Assembly: GCA_051876355.1 (NCBI GenBank)
Contig: JBJEHU010000050.1
Location: 1-29,968 of the forward strand
Direction of reading: 5' to 3'
DNA from: Olsenella_L sp051876355
Lineage (GTDB): Bacteria > Actinomycetota > Coriobacteriia > Coriobacteriales > Atopobiaceae
DNA length: 29,968 nucleotides
Under the pieces are notes generated by a model. That model ran no database searches. It was not told where the DNA came from and was given only the letters and a program-made list of their open reading frames with translations. The translations under genes and the position numbers were made by a program. This document shows positions 22,629 to 29,862 of the stretch, piece after piece; positions within the stretch are counted from its first letter, which is position 1; each line of letters opens with the position of its first letter.

Positions 22629-22946
22629 TTACAGATTCGCTTCGAGCTCGCTCTCGAGCGATGCCTTCGGCATGTTGCCGACAAGCGTATGCACCGGCTT
22701 GCCATCCTTGAAGAGGATGAGGGTCGGGATGCTCACGATGTGGAACCTCGTTGCGAGGCTCTCCTCCTCGTCCACATTGCACTTGTAGACGTCCATGCGG
22801 TCTTCGAGCTCCTTGCCGACCTGCTCGACCGTGGGGCCCAGAGCGCGGCAGGGCCCGCACCAGCTGGCCCAGAAATCAACGAGGACAGGCTTGGCAGAAT
22901 CTGCCAGAACCTTGTCGAATGTCGCAGCTGTGATAGCTTCTGCCAT
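22629..22946 (-). CDS. trxA: Thioredoxin
   Basis: This 105-residue thioredoxin of normal length carries the redox pair Cys30 and Cys33 in FWASWCGPCRALGP and the cis-proline loop in VSIPTLILFKDGKPV. It reduces disulfides of cytoplasmic proteins with electrons from thioredoxin reductase, which is not in the window. The ATG is preceded by AAGGAGG. It has a clear terminator and a likely promoter upstream (23026-23056), so it appears to be a single-gene transcript. Confidence 0.96.
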   Translation of the reverse strand: MAEAITAATFDKVLADSAKPVLVDFWASWCGPCRALGPTVEQVGKELEDRMDVYKCNVDEEESLATRFHIVSIPTLILFKDGKPVHTLVGNMPKASLESELEANL

Positions 22947-23025
22947 CAGCTTCCTCCTTCATTGTGGATGCAACCTTGTGCGGCTCAAACGATCTGCCGC
23001 TGTGCATTCGCGCGTCTTTGCAGCG

Positions 23026-23056
23026 CTTATACCCCGAACGTCTTCTTTTCTGTCAG
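23026..23056 (-). promoter_or_regulatory. Possible promoter of the thioredoxin gene
   Basis: On the minus strand CTGACA (-35) and TATAAG (-10, complement of 23026-23031) are separated by about 19 bases, roughly 80 bases before the thioredoxin start. Confidence 0.4.
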
Positions 23057-23118
23057 GAACCAGACAGTGCATAAGGGGTAAGCTTAGATGCGTATGCACG
23101 AAGGCTGGAGGTGTATCC

Positions 23119-23667
23119 GTGGAGCGGGAAGACGTGAGGAAGCGCTACATAGCGAAATCGCAGGCAGAGATTGCAAGCCTCTCCGAGCGTGGGCTCCTGA
23201 TGGCAGGAAATGCCTTCTCTTCGCTCCTGATACTCAAAGGCGAGCTTGGACCGGGCGACCAAGGCGGACGTACGCTTCTTGCGGGTCCCGATGGCAAGGC
23301 CTTGGCTGCCGCCTTCATGCGTCTGGGCTATGCACCGGAGGACTGGTGTGCACTTTCCACGAAGACCTCCGCCGGCGAGGATGTGGAGCCTGACCTCCTG
23401 AGGGAAGCCATTGCGGTCCTGGATCCTGCCACGCTTGTCATTTCCGACGAGTCGGCTTCTGCCTGCGTCAAGGAAGCCTATGCAGAGGAGCTCTCGGACG
23501 TCGAGGACTTCGCGACGGCGATGCTCGAGCCGGGGCATGTGGCAGAGGTCTGCGGCATGCGCGTCATGGATCTCGGCGGCTTCGAGGCAGCGCTTTCCGA
23601 CCCGAAGAAGAAGCAGATTGTCTGGGCCTACCTCAAGAAGATTCCGCCTCTCGGAGAGCCATACTAG
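23119..23667 (+). CDS. Uncharacterised protein, possible uracil-DNA-glycosylase fold
   Basis: This 182-residue protein has no membrane segment or signal. GTG 23119 is taken as start because GGAGG lies 7 bases before it and the sequence becomes protein-like from there (VEREDVRKRYIAKSQAEI); the same frame stays open upstream but lacks such a signal. The pattern GELGPGDQGGRTLLAGPDGKAL, then LGYAPEDWCALST, LLREAIAVLDPATLVISD and SASACV resembles the order of elements in family 4-like uracil-DNA glycosylases (GExPGxxE...GPAGxLL..., then LRPxxIVxLG). The catalytic motifs are not kept clearly, so the function stays open. Confidence 0.7.
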   Translation: MEREDVRKRYIAKSQAEIASLSERGLLMAGNAFSSLLILKGELGPGDQGGRTLLAGPDGKALAAAFMRLGYAPEDWCALSTKTSAGEDVEPDLLREAIAVLDPATLVISDESASACVKEAYAEELSDVEDFATAMLEPGHVAEVCGMRVMDLGGFEAALSDPKKKQIVWAYLKKIPPLGEPY

Positions 23668-23846
23668 GCTGCATTGCTTTTCTTGCCAAAGGTGGTCTGA
23701 TATCTCTGAAACCTGCTTAGCGGATACGGGGGCAAATGCGCAGGTGCGCTATGCTTTTTCGAAGCTTGATGCCAGCATGTGCTGGCTGGGGTAATCTGTA
23801 GGTATATCTGGCACGCCCGCAGCGCGGGCAGGCAAGGAGGTATTCC
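23668..23846 (+). promoter_or_regulatory. Leader and promoter region of pgi
   Basis: A perfect palindrome GCCAGCA-TG-TGCTGGC (about 23771-23786) sits beside TTGATG and before TAATCT and TATATC boxes. It is probably the pgi promoter with an operator-like site, but box spacing is not ideal. No gene is seen. Confidence 0.35.
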
Positions 23847-25541
23847 GTGGCCAACGTAGCAGCACCTATCGATCCGACCCAGACTCCTGAGTGGGCAAAG
23901 CTTTCCCAGGACTTCAAGAAGATGCAGGATGAAGGCATCTCCCTCAAGAAGTGGTTCGCAGACAATCCTGAGCGCGTGAACAAGCTCAGCTTCGACGTGA
24001 ACGACCTCCACTTCGACCTCTCCAAGAACCTCGTCACCGATGAGACCGTGAAGGACCTCGTCGCTCTCGGCCGCGCTGTGCACCTCGAGGAGCGCCGCGA
24101 CCAGATGCTCGCAGGCGTCCACATCAACACGACCGAGGACCGTGCCGTCCTCCACTCCGCACTCCGCCGTCCAGCATCCGACGAGGGCAAGCTCATCGTT
24201 GACGGCCAGGACTGCGTGAAGGACGTCCATGAGGTGCTCGACCGCATGTATGCCTTCGCAGATCAGGTGCGCTCCGGCGCGTGGAAGGGCGTCACCGGCA
24301 AGAAGATCGAGAACGTCGTCTCCATCGGCATCGGCGGATCCGACCTCGGCCCGGTCATGGCATACGAGGCACTGAAGCCCTACCTCAATGGCGGCATCCA
24401 GGTCCGCTACATCTCGAACATCGACCCGAACGATGCAGCCGAGAAGCTGAAGGGCCTCGACCCCGAGACTACCCTTGTCATCATCGTCTCCAAGACGTTT
24501 ACGACGCTCGAGACGATGACGAACGCACGCGAGGTCAGGACCTGGCTCATCGATACGCTCAAGGCACAGAAGGCCATCGATGGCTCCGATGCTTCCATCG
24601 CCGACGCAATCAGGCATCACTTCGTGGCCGTCTCCACAAACCTCGAGGGCGTCGAGGCCTTCGGCATCGATCCCTCCAATGCCTTCGGCTTCTGGAACTG
24701 GGTTGGCGGCCGCTATTCCGTCGATTCCGCTGTGGGCCTCTCCCTCATCCTCGCCTTCGGCCGCGAGGTCTTCGAGGAATTCCTCTCCGGCTTCCACGAT
24801 ATGGATGTCTACTTCGCAAAGACGCCGCTCGAGCAGAACGTCTGCGCCCTCATGGGCCTTCTGAACGTCTGGTACGTGAACTTCTTCAAGGCAGAGAGCC
24901 ACGCCGTGCTGCCGTACGACCAGTACCTGCACCGCTTCCCGGCCTATCTCCAGCAGCTCACGATGGAGTCGAACGGCAAGTCCACGCGCTGGGACGGCAC
25001 GCCGGTCACGACCGAGACGGGCGAGATTTTCTGGGGCGAGGCAGGCACGAACGGCCAGCACGCCTTCTACCAGCTGATCCACCAGGGCACGCGCCTGATT
25101 CCTGCCGACTTCATCGCCTTCGTGAATACCCCGAACCCGACGAAGGACGGAGACCAGGACATCCACGAGCTCTTCCTCGGCAACTTCCTCGCACAGACGA
25201 AGGCCCTTGCCTTCGGCAAGACCGCTGACGAGGTCCGCGCAGAGGGCACGGCCGAATGGATGGTGCCGGCACGCTGCTTCGAGGGCAACCGTCCGACGAC
25301 CTCGATCTTCGGCGAGGCGCTGACGCCGCATGTGCTCGGCGAGCTCATCGCGCTCTACGAGTACATCACGTTCACCGAGGGCACGGTCTGGGGCATCGAC
25401 TCCTTCGACCAGTGGGGCGTCGAGCTGGGCAAGCAGCTTGCAAAGCAGATCACGCCTGCCTTCCACGACGACGAGGCGCTCTCCAGCCAGGATTCCTCCA
25501 CGAAGGCGCTCATCGCCTTCTACCGCGCACACCGCAAGTAG
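23847..25541 (+). CDS. pgi: Glucose-6-phosphate isomerase
   Basis: This 564-residue enzyme interconverts glucose 6-phosphate and fructose 6-phosphate in glycolysis. The sugar-phosphate-binding first half contains VVSIGIGGSDLGP and IVSKTFTTLET. The first family signature is in FGFWNWVGGRYSVDSAVGLS; the active-site Glu and His regions are ESNGKSTRW and GTNGQHAFYQLIHQG. The second signature is GIDSFDQWGVELGKQLA, which holds the catalytic Lys. The length is close to the E. coli enzyme. The GTG start has AAGGAGG 6 bases upstream. A strong terminator follows, so it is probably a single-gene transcript. Confidence 0.97.
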   Translation: MANVAAPIDPTQTPEWAKLSQDFKKMQDEGISLKKWFADNPERVNKLSFDVNDLHFDLSKNLVTDETVKDLVALGRAVHLEERRDQMLAGVHINTTEDRAVLHSALRRPASDEGKLIVDGQDCVKDVHEVLDRMYAFADQVRSGAWKGVTGKKIENVVSIGIGGSDLGPVMAYEALKPYLNGGIQVRYISNIDPNDAAEKLKGLDPETTLVIIVSKTFTTLETMTNAREVRTWLIDTLKAQKAIDGSDASIADAIRHHFVAVSTNLEGVEAFGIDPSNAFGFWNWVGGRYSVDSAVGLSLILAFGREVFEEFLSGFHDMDVYFAKTPLEQNVCALMGLLNVWYVNFFKAESHAVLPYDQYLHRFPAYLQQLTMESNGKSTRWDGTPVTTETGEIFWGEAGTNGQHAFYQLIHQGTRLIPADFIAFVNTPNPTKDGDQDIHELFLGNFLAQTKALAFGKTADEVRAEGTAEWMVPARCFEGNRPTTSIFGEALTPHVLGELIALYEYITFTEGTVWGIDSFDQWGVELGKQLAKQITPAFHDDEALSSQDSSTKALIAFYRAHRK

Positions 25542-25564
25542 GAACGGGCATCTATAGATGGACC

Positions 25565-25598
25565 AAGGGCCCGGCAGTGCAGGCTGCCGGGCCCTTTT
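25565..25598 (+). terminator. Terminator of pgi
   Basis: AAGGGCCCGGCAG (25565-25577) and CTGCCGGGCCCTT (25584-25596) form 13 perfect pairs around a 6-base loop, ending in TTTT. A classic intrinsic terminator. Confidence 0.9.
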
Positions 25599-25717
25599 CG
25601 GTAACAGCTTGGCTTCTTCCGTCTGCGGTATTGCTGCATGCATGGATAAGGGGCTTTAGTATGATGGACAAGTTGCGTGAGCGGCCTGATTCATACAGAG
25701 AAGGGATGTGCTGTCCC

Positions 25718-26881
25718 ATGAAGAGCCTCAATCCTTGTGCGGGCGAGATACCGGTCTCTGCCATCCATACGATGACGGAGGTTGCCTATGAATATGACGC
25801 TATCAACCTCTCGCAGGGATTCCCGTCGTTCACGCCGCCGAAGGCGCTCACAGACCGCCTCTCCGAGGTCACGCACGGAGGCCCGAACCAGTATGCGATT
25901 TCCTATGGCGCGGCGAACTTCCGCGAGGCGCTGACGCAGAAGGTCAACCGCTTCACGAAGATGGACTTCGATCCGGACGAGAATGTCGTCGTCTGCAATG
26001 GCTGCACAGAGGCCCTGCTCGTGGCGATCTTCACGCTTGTCGCTCCGGGCGACAAGGTGGTCGTCTTCGATCCGTGCTACGAGAACTATGTGCCTGACAT
26101 CAGGATGGCGGGGGCAGAGCCGGTCTTTGTCCAGCTCACGCCGCCTTCGTTCAGCTTCTCCGAGGAAGAGCTCGAGAAGGCATGCTCGGACCCCGCTGTG
26201 AAGGCCCTCATCCTGAACAACCCGCACAACCCGTCCGGCAAGGTGTTCGATCGTGACGAGCTCGCGGCCATCGCCCGCATCGCAGAGAAGCATGACCTCT
26301 ATGTGATCACGGATGAGGTCTATGAGCATATCGTCTACGAGCCGATGGAGCACATCTACTTCTGCACGCTTCCTGGCATGGACAAGCGCACGATCATGTG
26401 CAGCTCGCTTTCCGAGACGTTCTCCATCACCGGCTGGCGCCTCGGCTACCTCTATGGTCCGAAGGAGATCGTCGATACCGCAAAGCGCGTGCATGAGCGC
26501 TTCTCGAATTCGCCTTCTGCCCCTCTCATGGAGGCAGCGGTTGCTGGCCTCATGTTCCCCGATGCCTACTACGAGGCGCTCAAGGCCACCTATACGGCAA
26601 AGCGCCGCCTCTTCTGCAACGGTCTCGATGCGCTCGGCATTCCCTACATCCAGCCGCAGGGTGCCTTCTATGTGCTCTGCGACATCTCCGGTTTCTCGAT
26701 GGGCACCGATACCCGTTTTGCGCTCGAGTTCGCCCGCAGGGTCGGTGTGGCAGGCGTGCCTGGCTCCTACTTCTTCCAGCACCCGGAGCGCCGCTACATA
26801 CGCCTGCACTTCGCGCGCGAGGACCGCATCCTGAACGATGCTCTGGAGCGCATGGTGCCGGCAAAGCGGCTCCTCGAGTAG
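25718..26881 (+). CDS. Class I/II PLP aminotransferase-like protein with Glu in place of the catalytic Lys
   Basis: This 387-residue fold-type I protein is of the methionine/kynurenine aminotransferase group. Typical parts are INLSQGFPSFTPP at the start, NNPHNPSGKVF (about 165), Asp199 in VITDEVYEH (PLP ring contact) and the substrate-carboxylate Arg in YIRLHFARED. The Schiff-base lysine should lie in the motif SxSKTFSxTGWR. Here the stretch reads SSLSETFSITGWRLGY, with Glu233 (codon GAG at 26414-26416). The protein may have lost transamination, use another residue, or reflect a one-base error. ATG 25718 is chosen by family alignment, with AAGGG 12 bases before it; in-frame ATGs at 25661 (after AAGGGG) and 25706 are alternatives. 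Confidence 0.88.
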   Translation: MKSLNPCAGEIPVSAIHTMTEVAYEYDAINLSQGFPSFTPPKALTDRLSEVTHGGPNQYAISYGAANFREALTQKVNRFTKMDFDPDENVVVCNGCTEALLVAIFTLVAPGDKVVVFDPCYENYVPDIRMAGAEPVFVQLTPPSFSFSEEELEKACSDPAVKALILNNPHNPSGKVFDRDELAAIARIAEKHDLYVITDEVYEHIVYEPMEHIYFCTLPGMDKRTIMCSSLSETFSITGWRLGYLYGPKEIVDTAKRVHERFSNSPSAPLMEAAVAGLMFPDAYYEALKATYTAKRRLFCNGLDALGIPYIQPQGAFYVLCDISGFSMGTDTRFALEFARRVGVAGVPGSYFFQHPERRYIRLHFAREDRILNDALERMVPAKRLLE

Positions 26882-26933
26882 GGATCCCTGCGGAAGTCTC
26901 GTGGAGCTTGGGGCAATGAGGGGAGCGCCCTCT

Positions 26934-26961
26934 TTGTGGGAAGGCACCCATCCGCTATACT
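26934..26961 (+). promoter_or_regulatory. Promoter of the SRP RNA
   Basis: TTGTGG (26934-26939) and TATACT (26956-26961) are separated by 16 bases and lie 12 bases before the RNA. Confidence 0.55.
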
Positions 26962-26972
26962 TCTTCTTCGCA

Positions 26973-27079
26973 AGTGCATTCGATGGGTTCGGGCGACGCA
27001 CTGTTCCGAACCTGGTCAGGGCCGGGAGGCAGCAGCCATAAGGAGCCTCGGGCGGGCGCCCGTTCCCATCGAATGCACT
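26973..27079 (+). ncRNA. ffs: Signal recognition particle RNA, small bacterial (4.5S) type
   Basis: The conserved SRP core is clear: CCTGGTCAGGGCCGGGAG, GGCAGCAGCCATAAGGAGCC and CTCGGGCGGG form the apical stem with the symmetric and asymmetric loops that bind Ffh. The ends AGTGCATTCGATGGG and CCCATCGAATGCACT are exact complements of 15 bases, so the molecule is about 107 nucleotides. It guides ribosomes making membrane proteins to the membrane. Confidence 0.95.
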
Positions 27080-27150
27080 TCAGAGTGCCTCCAGGACGTA
27101 TGCCCTGCGAGGCATTCTCTGTATAAGGGGCTTCTGTAAGGAGAAGGTCA

Positions 27151-27807
27151 GTGCCTTTCATCAACGCTGTCGCCGAGCTCATCCACGATCCGCGCACCGC
27201 TATCGCTGCCTGGATTGCAGCAGGTCCGCTCTATGCCTATGGCTTCATCTTCCTGATCGTCTTCATCGAGACGGGCGTGGTCTTCTTCCCGTTCCTTCCG
27301 GGAGATTCGCTCCTCTTCGCTGCGGGCTTCTTTGCCCATAACGGCGGGTTCAACATCTTCATGCTCCTGGGCACGGCCTGGGCAGCAGCCATCCTCGGCG
27401 ATCAGTGCAACTTCATGATCGGCCACTTCTTCGGCCAGAAGATCGTCGCCTCCGGCAAGGTGAAGGCGATGACGCCCGAGCGGGTCAAGAAGACGGAGGA
27501 CTTCCTCGACAAGTGGGGACACCTCGCGATCTTCCTGGGCCGCTTCTTCCCGTTCATCCGCACGTTCGTGCCGTTCCTCGCGGGCATGGGCGGCATGCAC
27601 TGGAGGAACTTCGTGATCTTCAACGTGCTCGGCGGTGTCTGCTGGTCCACGCTCTTCACGCTCTTGGGCTACTTCTTCGGCGGCATCCCGGCTGTCCAGG
27701 AGCACTTCGAGCTTGTCATTGTCGGCATCATCCTCGTCTCTGTCATCCCCGCGGCCGTAGGTGCCTTGAAGGCGAAGTTCGGCAAGAAGGAGGCAGACGC
27801 CGAATAG
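27151..27807 (+). CDS. DedA-family membrane protein
   Basis: This 218-residue protein has four to six membrane segments. Family marks are FIETGVVFFPFLPGDSLLFAAG, the GDQCNFMIGHFFG stretch and the conserved LGRFFPFIRTFVPFLAGMGGM, with the Arg and Pro residues needed by DedA proteins, then NVLGGVCWSTLFTLLGYFFG. DedA proteins move lipids such as undecaprenyl phosphate or phosphatidylethanolamine across the membrane and help maintain the proton gradient. The GTG start follows AAGGAGAAGG. The gene stands after the SRP RNA and could share its transcription. Confidence 0.92.
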   Translation: MPFINAVAELIHDPRTAIAAWIAAGPLYAYGFIFLIVFIETGVVFFPFLPGDSLLFAAGFFAHNGGFNIFMLLGTAWAAAILGDQCNFMIGHFFGQKIVASGKVKAMTPERVKKTEDFLDKWGHLAIFLGRFFPFIRTFVPFLAGMGGMHWRNFVIFNVLGGVCWSTLFTLLGYFFGGIPAVQEHFELVIVGIILVSVIPAAVGALKAKFGKKEADAE

Positions 27808-27893
27808 ATGCGTCTGTGTCGTTTCTGCGACCAGGCACACAGTGGGTGCTACAGTAGACGTTGCGTGTAGCGTACAGATGGAAAAGTGCAGGC

Positions 27894-27933
27894 AAGGCGT
27901 GCAGTCCGGTCAGTCCGGCTGCACGCCTTTTTT
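27894..27933 (+). terminator. Terminator upstream of the DUF2798 gene
   Basis: AAGGCGTGCAG (27894-27904) pairs with CTGCACGCCTT (27919-27929), with inner CCGG/CCGG and a bulged T, then six Ts (27928-27933). It ends the DedA transcript or a short RNA started near 27850 (TACAGT there resembles a -10 box). Confidence 0.85.
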
Positions 27934-27958
27934 GTGCACGCAGAAAGGAATGGGAAGC

Positions 27959-28504
27959 ATGCCCAAGAACAGGGTGCAGGGAATCATCTTCGGAATCCTC
28001 ATGAGCGTGACGATGGCATACGGGATGGAGGTCTACAACGTTGCCTGGAAGATGGGCATCCCGACCATGCCGGGAGGGTTCTCGAACATGACGAACGACG
28101 TATTCCTGGGCGCTCTCATCGAGGCTTCCTACATGTGGCTCTTCGTGTTCCTGTTCTCGAATCTCTGGGGCACCCGTGTAGGCGCAGACCTCTCCTCGAA
28201 GCTCGTGGATCCGAAGCATGACAACGCATTCCTGTGCACGGTTGCGCGCTCTTCCTGCACCGTGCTTGTCATGTGCCCGACCATGAGCCTTGTGGCATCC
28301 ATCCTCTTCAATGTCATCTTGGGCGGCATGCCGATCGTAGAGCTTCCTGCCATCTTCGTCGGCACCCTCATCAAGAACTTCCCGATGGCGCTGCTCTGGA
28401 ACCTCTTTGCAGCGGGTCCAATCAGCCGACTTGTCTTTGCAAAGTGCTTCAGCCATGTAGGGGAGAAGCAGGAAGAGGCTGCTCCTGAAGGAGCAGAGGC
28501 TTAA
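27959..28504 (+). CDS. DUF2798 membrane protein
   Basis: This 181-residue protein has four hydrophobic segments arranged as two similar halves (GIIFGILMSVTMAYGMEVYN and, later, ARSSCTVLVMCPTMSLVASIL), each followed by a second helix. This doubled layout is that of DUF2798 proteins. Function unknown. The tail is acidic and hydrophilic (EKQEEAAPEGAEA). AAAGGAA lies 8 bases before ATG 27959; ATG 27950 is possible but would overlap that site. It starts 25 bases after a strong terminator, so its transcription depends on read-through or a promoter inside the terminator region. Confidence 0.85.
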   Translation: MPKNRVQGIIFGILMSVTMAYGMEVYNVAWKMGIPTMPGGFSNMTNDVFLGALIEASYMWLFVFLFSNLWGTRVGADLSSKLVDPKHDNAFLCTVARSSCTVLVMCPTMSLVASILFNVILGGMPIVELPAIFVGTLIKNFPMALLWNLFAAGPISRLVFAKCFSHVGEKQEEAAPEGAEA

Positions 28505-28529
28505 GGACTTCGTGCCATCGCTGTGCTCG

Positions 28530-28568
28530 AAGGGCCAGGGAGATCCACTGCGGATCTCCCTGGCCCTT
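28530..28568 (+). terminator. Terminator of the DUF2798 gene
   Basis: A perfect 17-base stem (28530-28546 with 28552-28568) around the 5-base loop ACTGC. The T run is short, but the stem is very strong and begins 25 bases after the stop. Confidence 0.8.
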
Positions 28569-28643
28569 CTGCTTCCGCTTCACAGTCGCGATCTGCCAAT
28601 TGCGGATAGACGCTGATGATTCGTTATCGCACAGCGAAAAGAA

Positions 28644-28684
28644 AGAGACGGTGGGATGGCAGTGAAATCGCCATCCCACCGTCT
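28644..28684 (-). terminator. Terminator of the toxin-antitoxin operon
   Basis: GAGACGGTGGGATGGC (28644-28659) and its exact complement (28669-28684) form 16 perfect pairs around a 9-base loop. On the minus strand the stem is followed by TCTTTCTTTTC. It lies 68 bases past the antitoxin stop. Confidence 0.75.
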
Positions 28685-28751
28685 CAAAATAAGGTGACCC
28701 GAGAAACAGCCAGGCTCTTCTCTGCTGTCTGAATGACTGAAACCGAAGAGG

Positions 28752-29054
28752 CTAGAGCAGCATCTCACAACCATTGGCAAGCTGCAAAGTGACTTTGAGC
28801 TTGCCACCAAGAGCTTCTGCATAGCGACGGATTGAACTTACTGTCATAGCATCAACATCGCCGTTCTCGATTTGCGAGACCCGATTCTGAGAAACTCCCA
28901 TTGCGTCAGCGACCTGCGTCTGTGTCATGTGCTGCTGTTTGCGTGCGCTTCGGAGATTGTACGCTTCGATATACGCCTGAGTATCTTCGCGAGCTTTTGC
29001 CATGTCCTTTTCAGTAATGCCGCGCTCGCGCATAATGTCTTTTGCAGTAAGCAT
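28752..29054 (-). CDS. XRE-family antitoxin (HigA-like)
   Basis: This is a 100-residue protein. The N-terminal third is helical and charged. A helix-turn-helix follows at about 38-90, with HMTQTQVADAMGVSQNRVSQIENGDVDAMTV and RRYAEALGGKLKVTLQ, which is typical of HigA/XRE antitoxins partnered with RelE-type toxins. It would bind the toxin and repress the operon. The ATG follows GGAGG (complement of about 29063-29067). It is 12 bases downstream of the toxin gene. Confidence 0.9.
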   Translation of the reverse strand: MLTAKDIMRERGITEKDMAKAREDTQAYIEAYNLRSARKQQHMTQTQVADAMGVSQNRVSQIENGDVDAMTVSSIRRYAEALGGKLKVTLQLANGCEMLL

Positions 29055-29066
29055 TTTTCGGACCTC

Positions 29067-29426
29067 CTATAGTTCTCTCAGATGTTCGCTCCATAGATGT
29101 TCCGCTCGAGGTATCGCTTTCTTGTACCATCCAGACCATTTGTCTTTCCTGTTCTTCCCTGATGCCTTGTTTCCTCCTACAAGTAGGATGGCAGATCGTT
29201 TCGGATCGAATGCAAACAGGATGCGTATCTCGGTCTCTCCGGGAGATGCAGGTCTAAGCTCCTTCAGATTTTTGACGCTTGAACCTTTAAGGGTATCAAC
29301 AAGTGGACGTCCCAATGCGGGCCCCTGCACCTCAAGGATATCTGTCGCCGCAAAGATGTATTTTAATGTCTCGTCATCAAGCGACGTGATCCATTCCCTG
29401 ATAGGGCCGAAGTCAACCTGCCACAT
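29067..29426 (-). CDS. RelE/HigB-type toxin (phage Gp49-like)
   Basis: This 119-residue protein belongs to the Gp49-like/HigB group of ribosome-dependent mRNA endonucleases. Characteristic runs are LGRPLVDTLKGSSVKNLKELRP and TEIRILFAFDPKRSAILLVGGNKASGKNRKDKWSGWYKKAIPRAE, with the basic and aromatic residues of the RelE fold end. The toxin gene comes before the antitoxin, as in HigBA. GAGGGGG precedes the ATG. Both genes are on the minus strand, with AT-rich DNA upstream, and are lower in GC than their neighbours, suggesting import. Confidence 0.9.
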   Translation of the reverse strand: MWQVDFGPIREWITSLDDETLKYIFAATDILEVQGPALGRPLVDTLKGSSVKNLKELRPASPGETEIRILFAFDPKRSAILLVGGNKASGKNRKDKWSGWYKKAIPRAEHLWSEHLREL

Positions 29427-29862
29427 GCATCCCCCTCTCTGTTGTCCGAACTAATAGAAATATAGCATATATATGATATTCTGGGAAGTCCTCCCTAATA
29501 ATTGGAGCCCTCGGTACTTTCCGTGGGAGTCTTGCCGTCCAATGACCGAGACTTCTGCGTTGATAGAAAGCAGGGTTTCATTCTGGGCGCGTCGCTGGCT
29601 TTGAAACTGCATACGGCATATTCCAATACCTGGTATGTACATGTACCATTGCATTACTTCCGCATGGATATATCCCCATCTCGACCAGGCGCCGCTACGG
29701 CAAGCCCTTGGGCTTTTCGTGGCCATGGCCTGCCTGCGTCGTATAATGCATATGAATCAATGAGTGGCCCTTTTTGGCGTAAGTCCAGTTGATGAAGGGT
29801 CGCTCGCCTCTGCGGGCACGGCCCTGTGCTGTGGCAAACATCGCTCGTAGAGGAAGGAATCT
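29427..29862. other. AT-rich gap upstream of the toxin-antitoxin operon and leader of the next gene
   Basis: About 435 bases without a supported gene. The first 70 bases are AT-rich with ATATATATG-like sequence and must hold the toxin-antitoxin promoter (minus strand). Palindromes ATACC-T-GGTAT and GTACATGTAC overlap at about 29626-29646 and look operator-like. A short hairpin AAGCCC-TT-GGGCTT lies at about 29702-29715, then TATAAT at 29742-29747. Confidence 0.45.
29742..29747 (+). promoter_or_regulatory. Consensus -10 box of a plus-strand promoter
   Basis: A perfect TATAAT precedes about 210 bases of non-coding leader and the end of the window. No good -35 box at 16-18 bases upstream is seen. 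Confidence 0.4.

Noticed and set aside
22795..23118. Upstream extension of the 23119 gene frame
   Set aside because: The frame is open through the thioredoxin gene on the other strand, but the extension is Arg/Ser-rich and unlike a protein. GTG 23119 has a much better ribosome binding site.
23664..25643. Very long minus-strand open frame antisense to pgi
   Set aside because: It is a by-product of high-GC codon use in pgi. It has no ribosome binding site and no recognisable domain, and pgi itself is certain.
29451..29726. Minus-strand 91-residue and plus-strand 96-residue open frames upstream of the toxin gene
   Set aside because: No ribosome binding sites and no family resemblance; the region looks like promoter and leader DNA.
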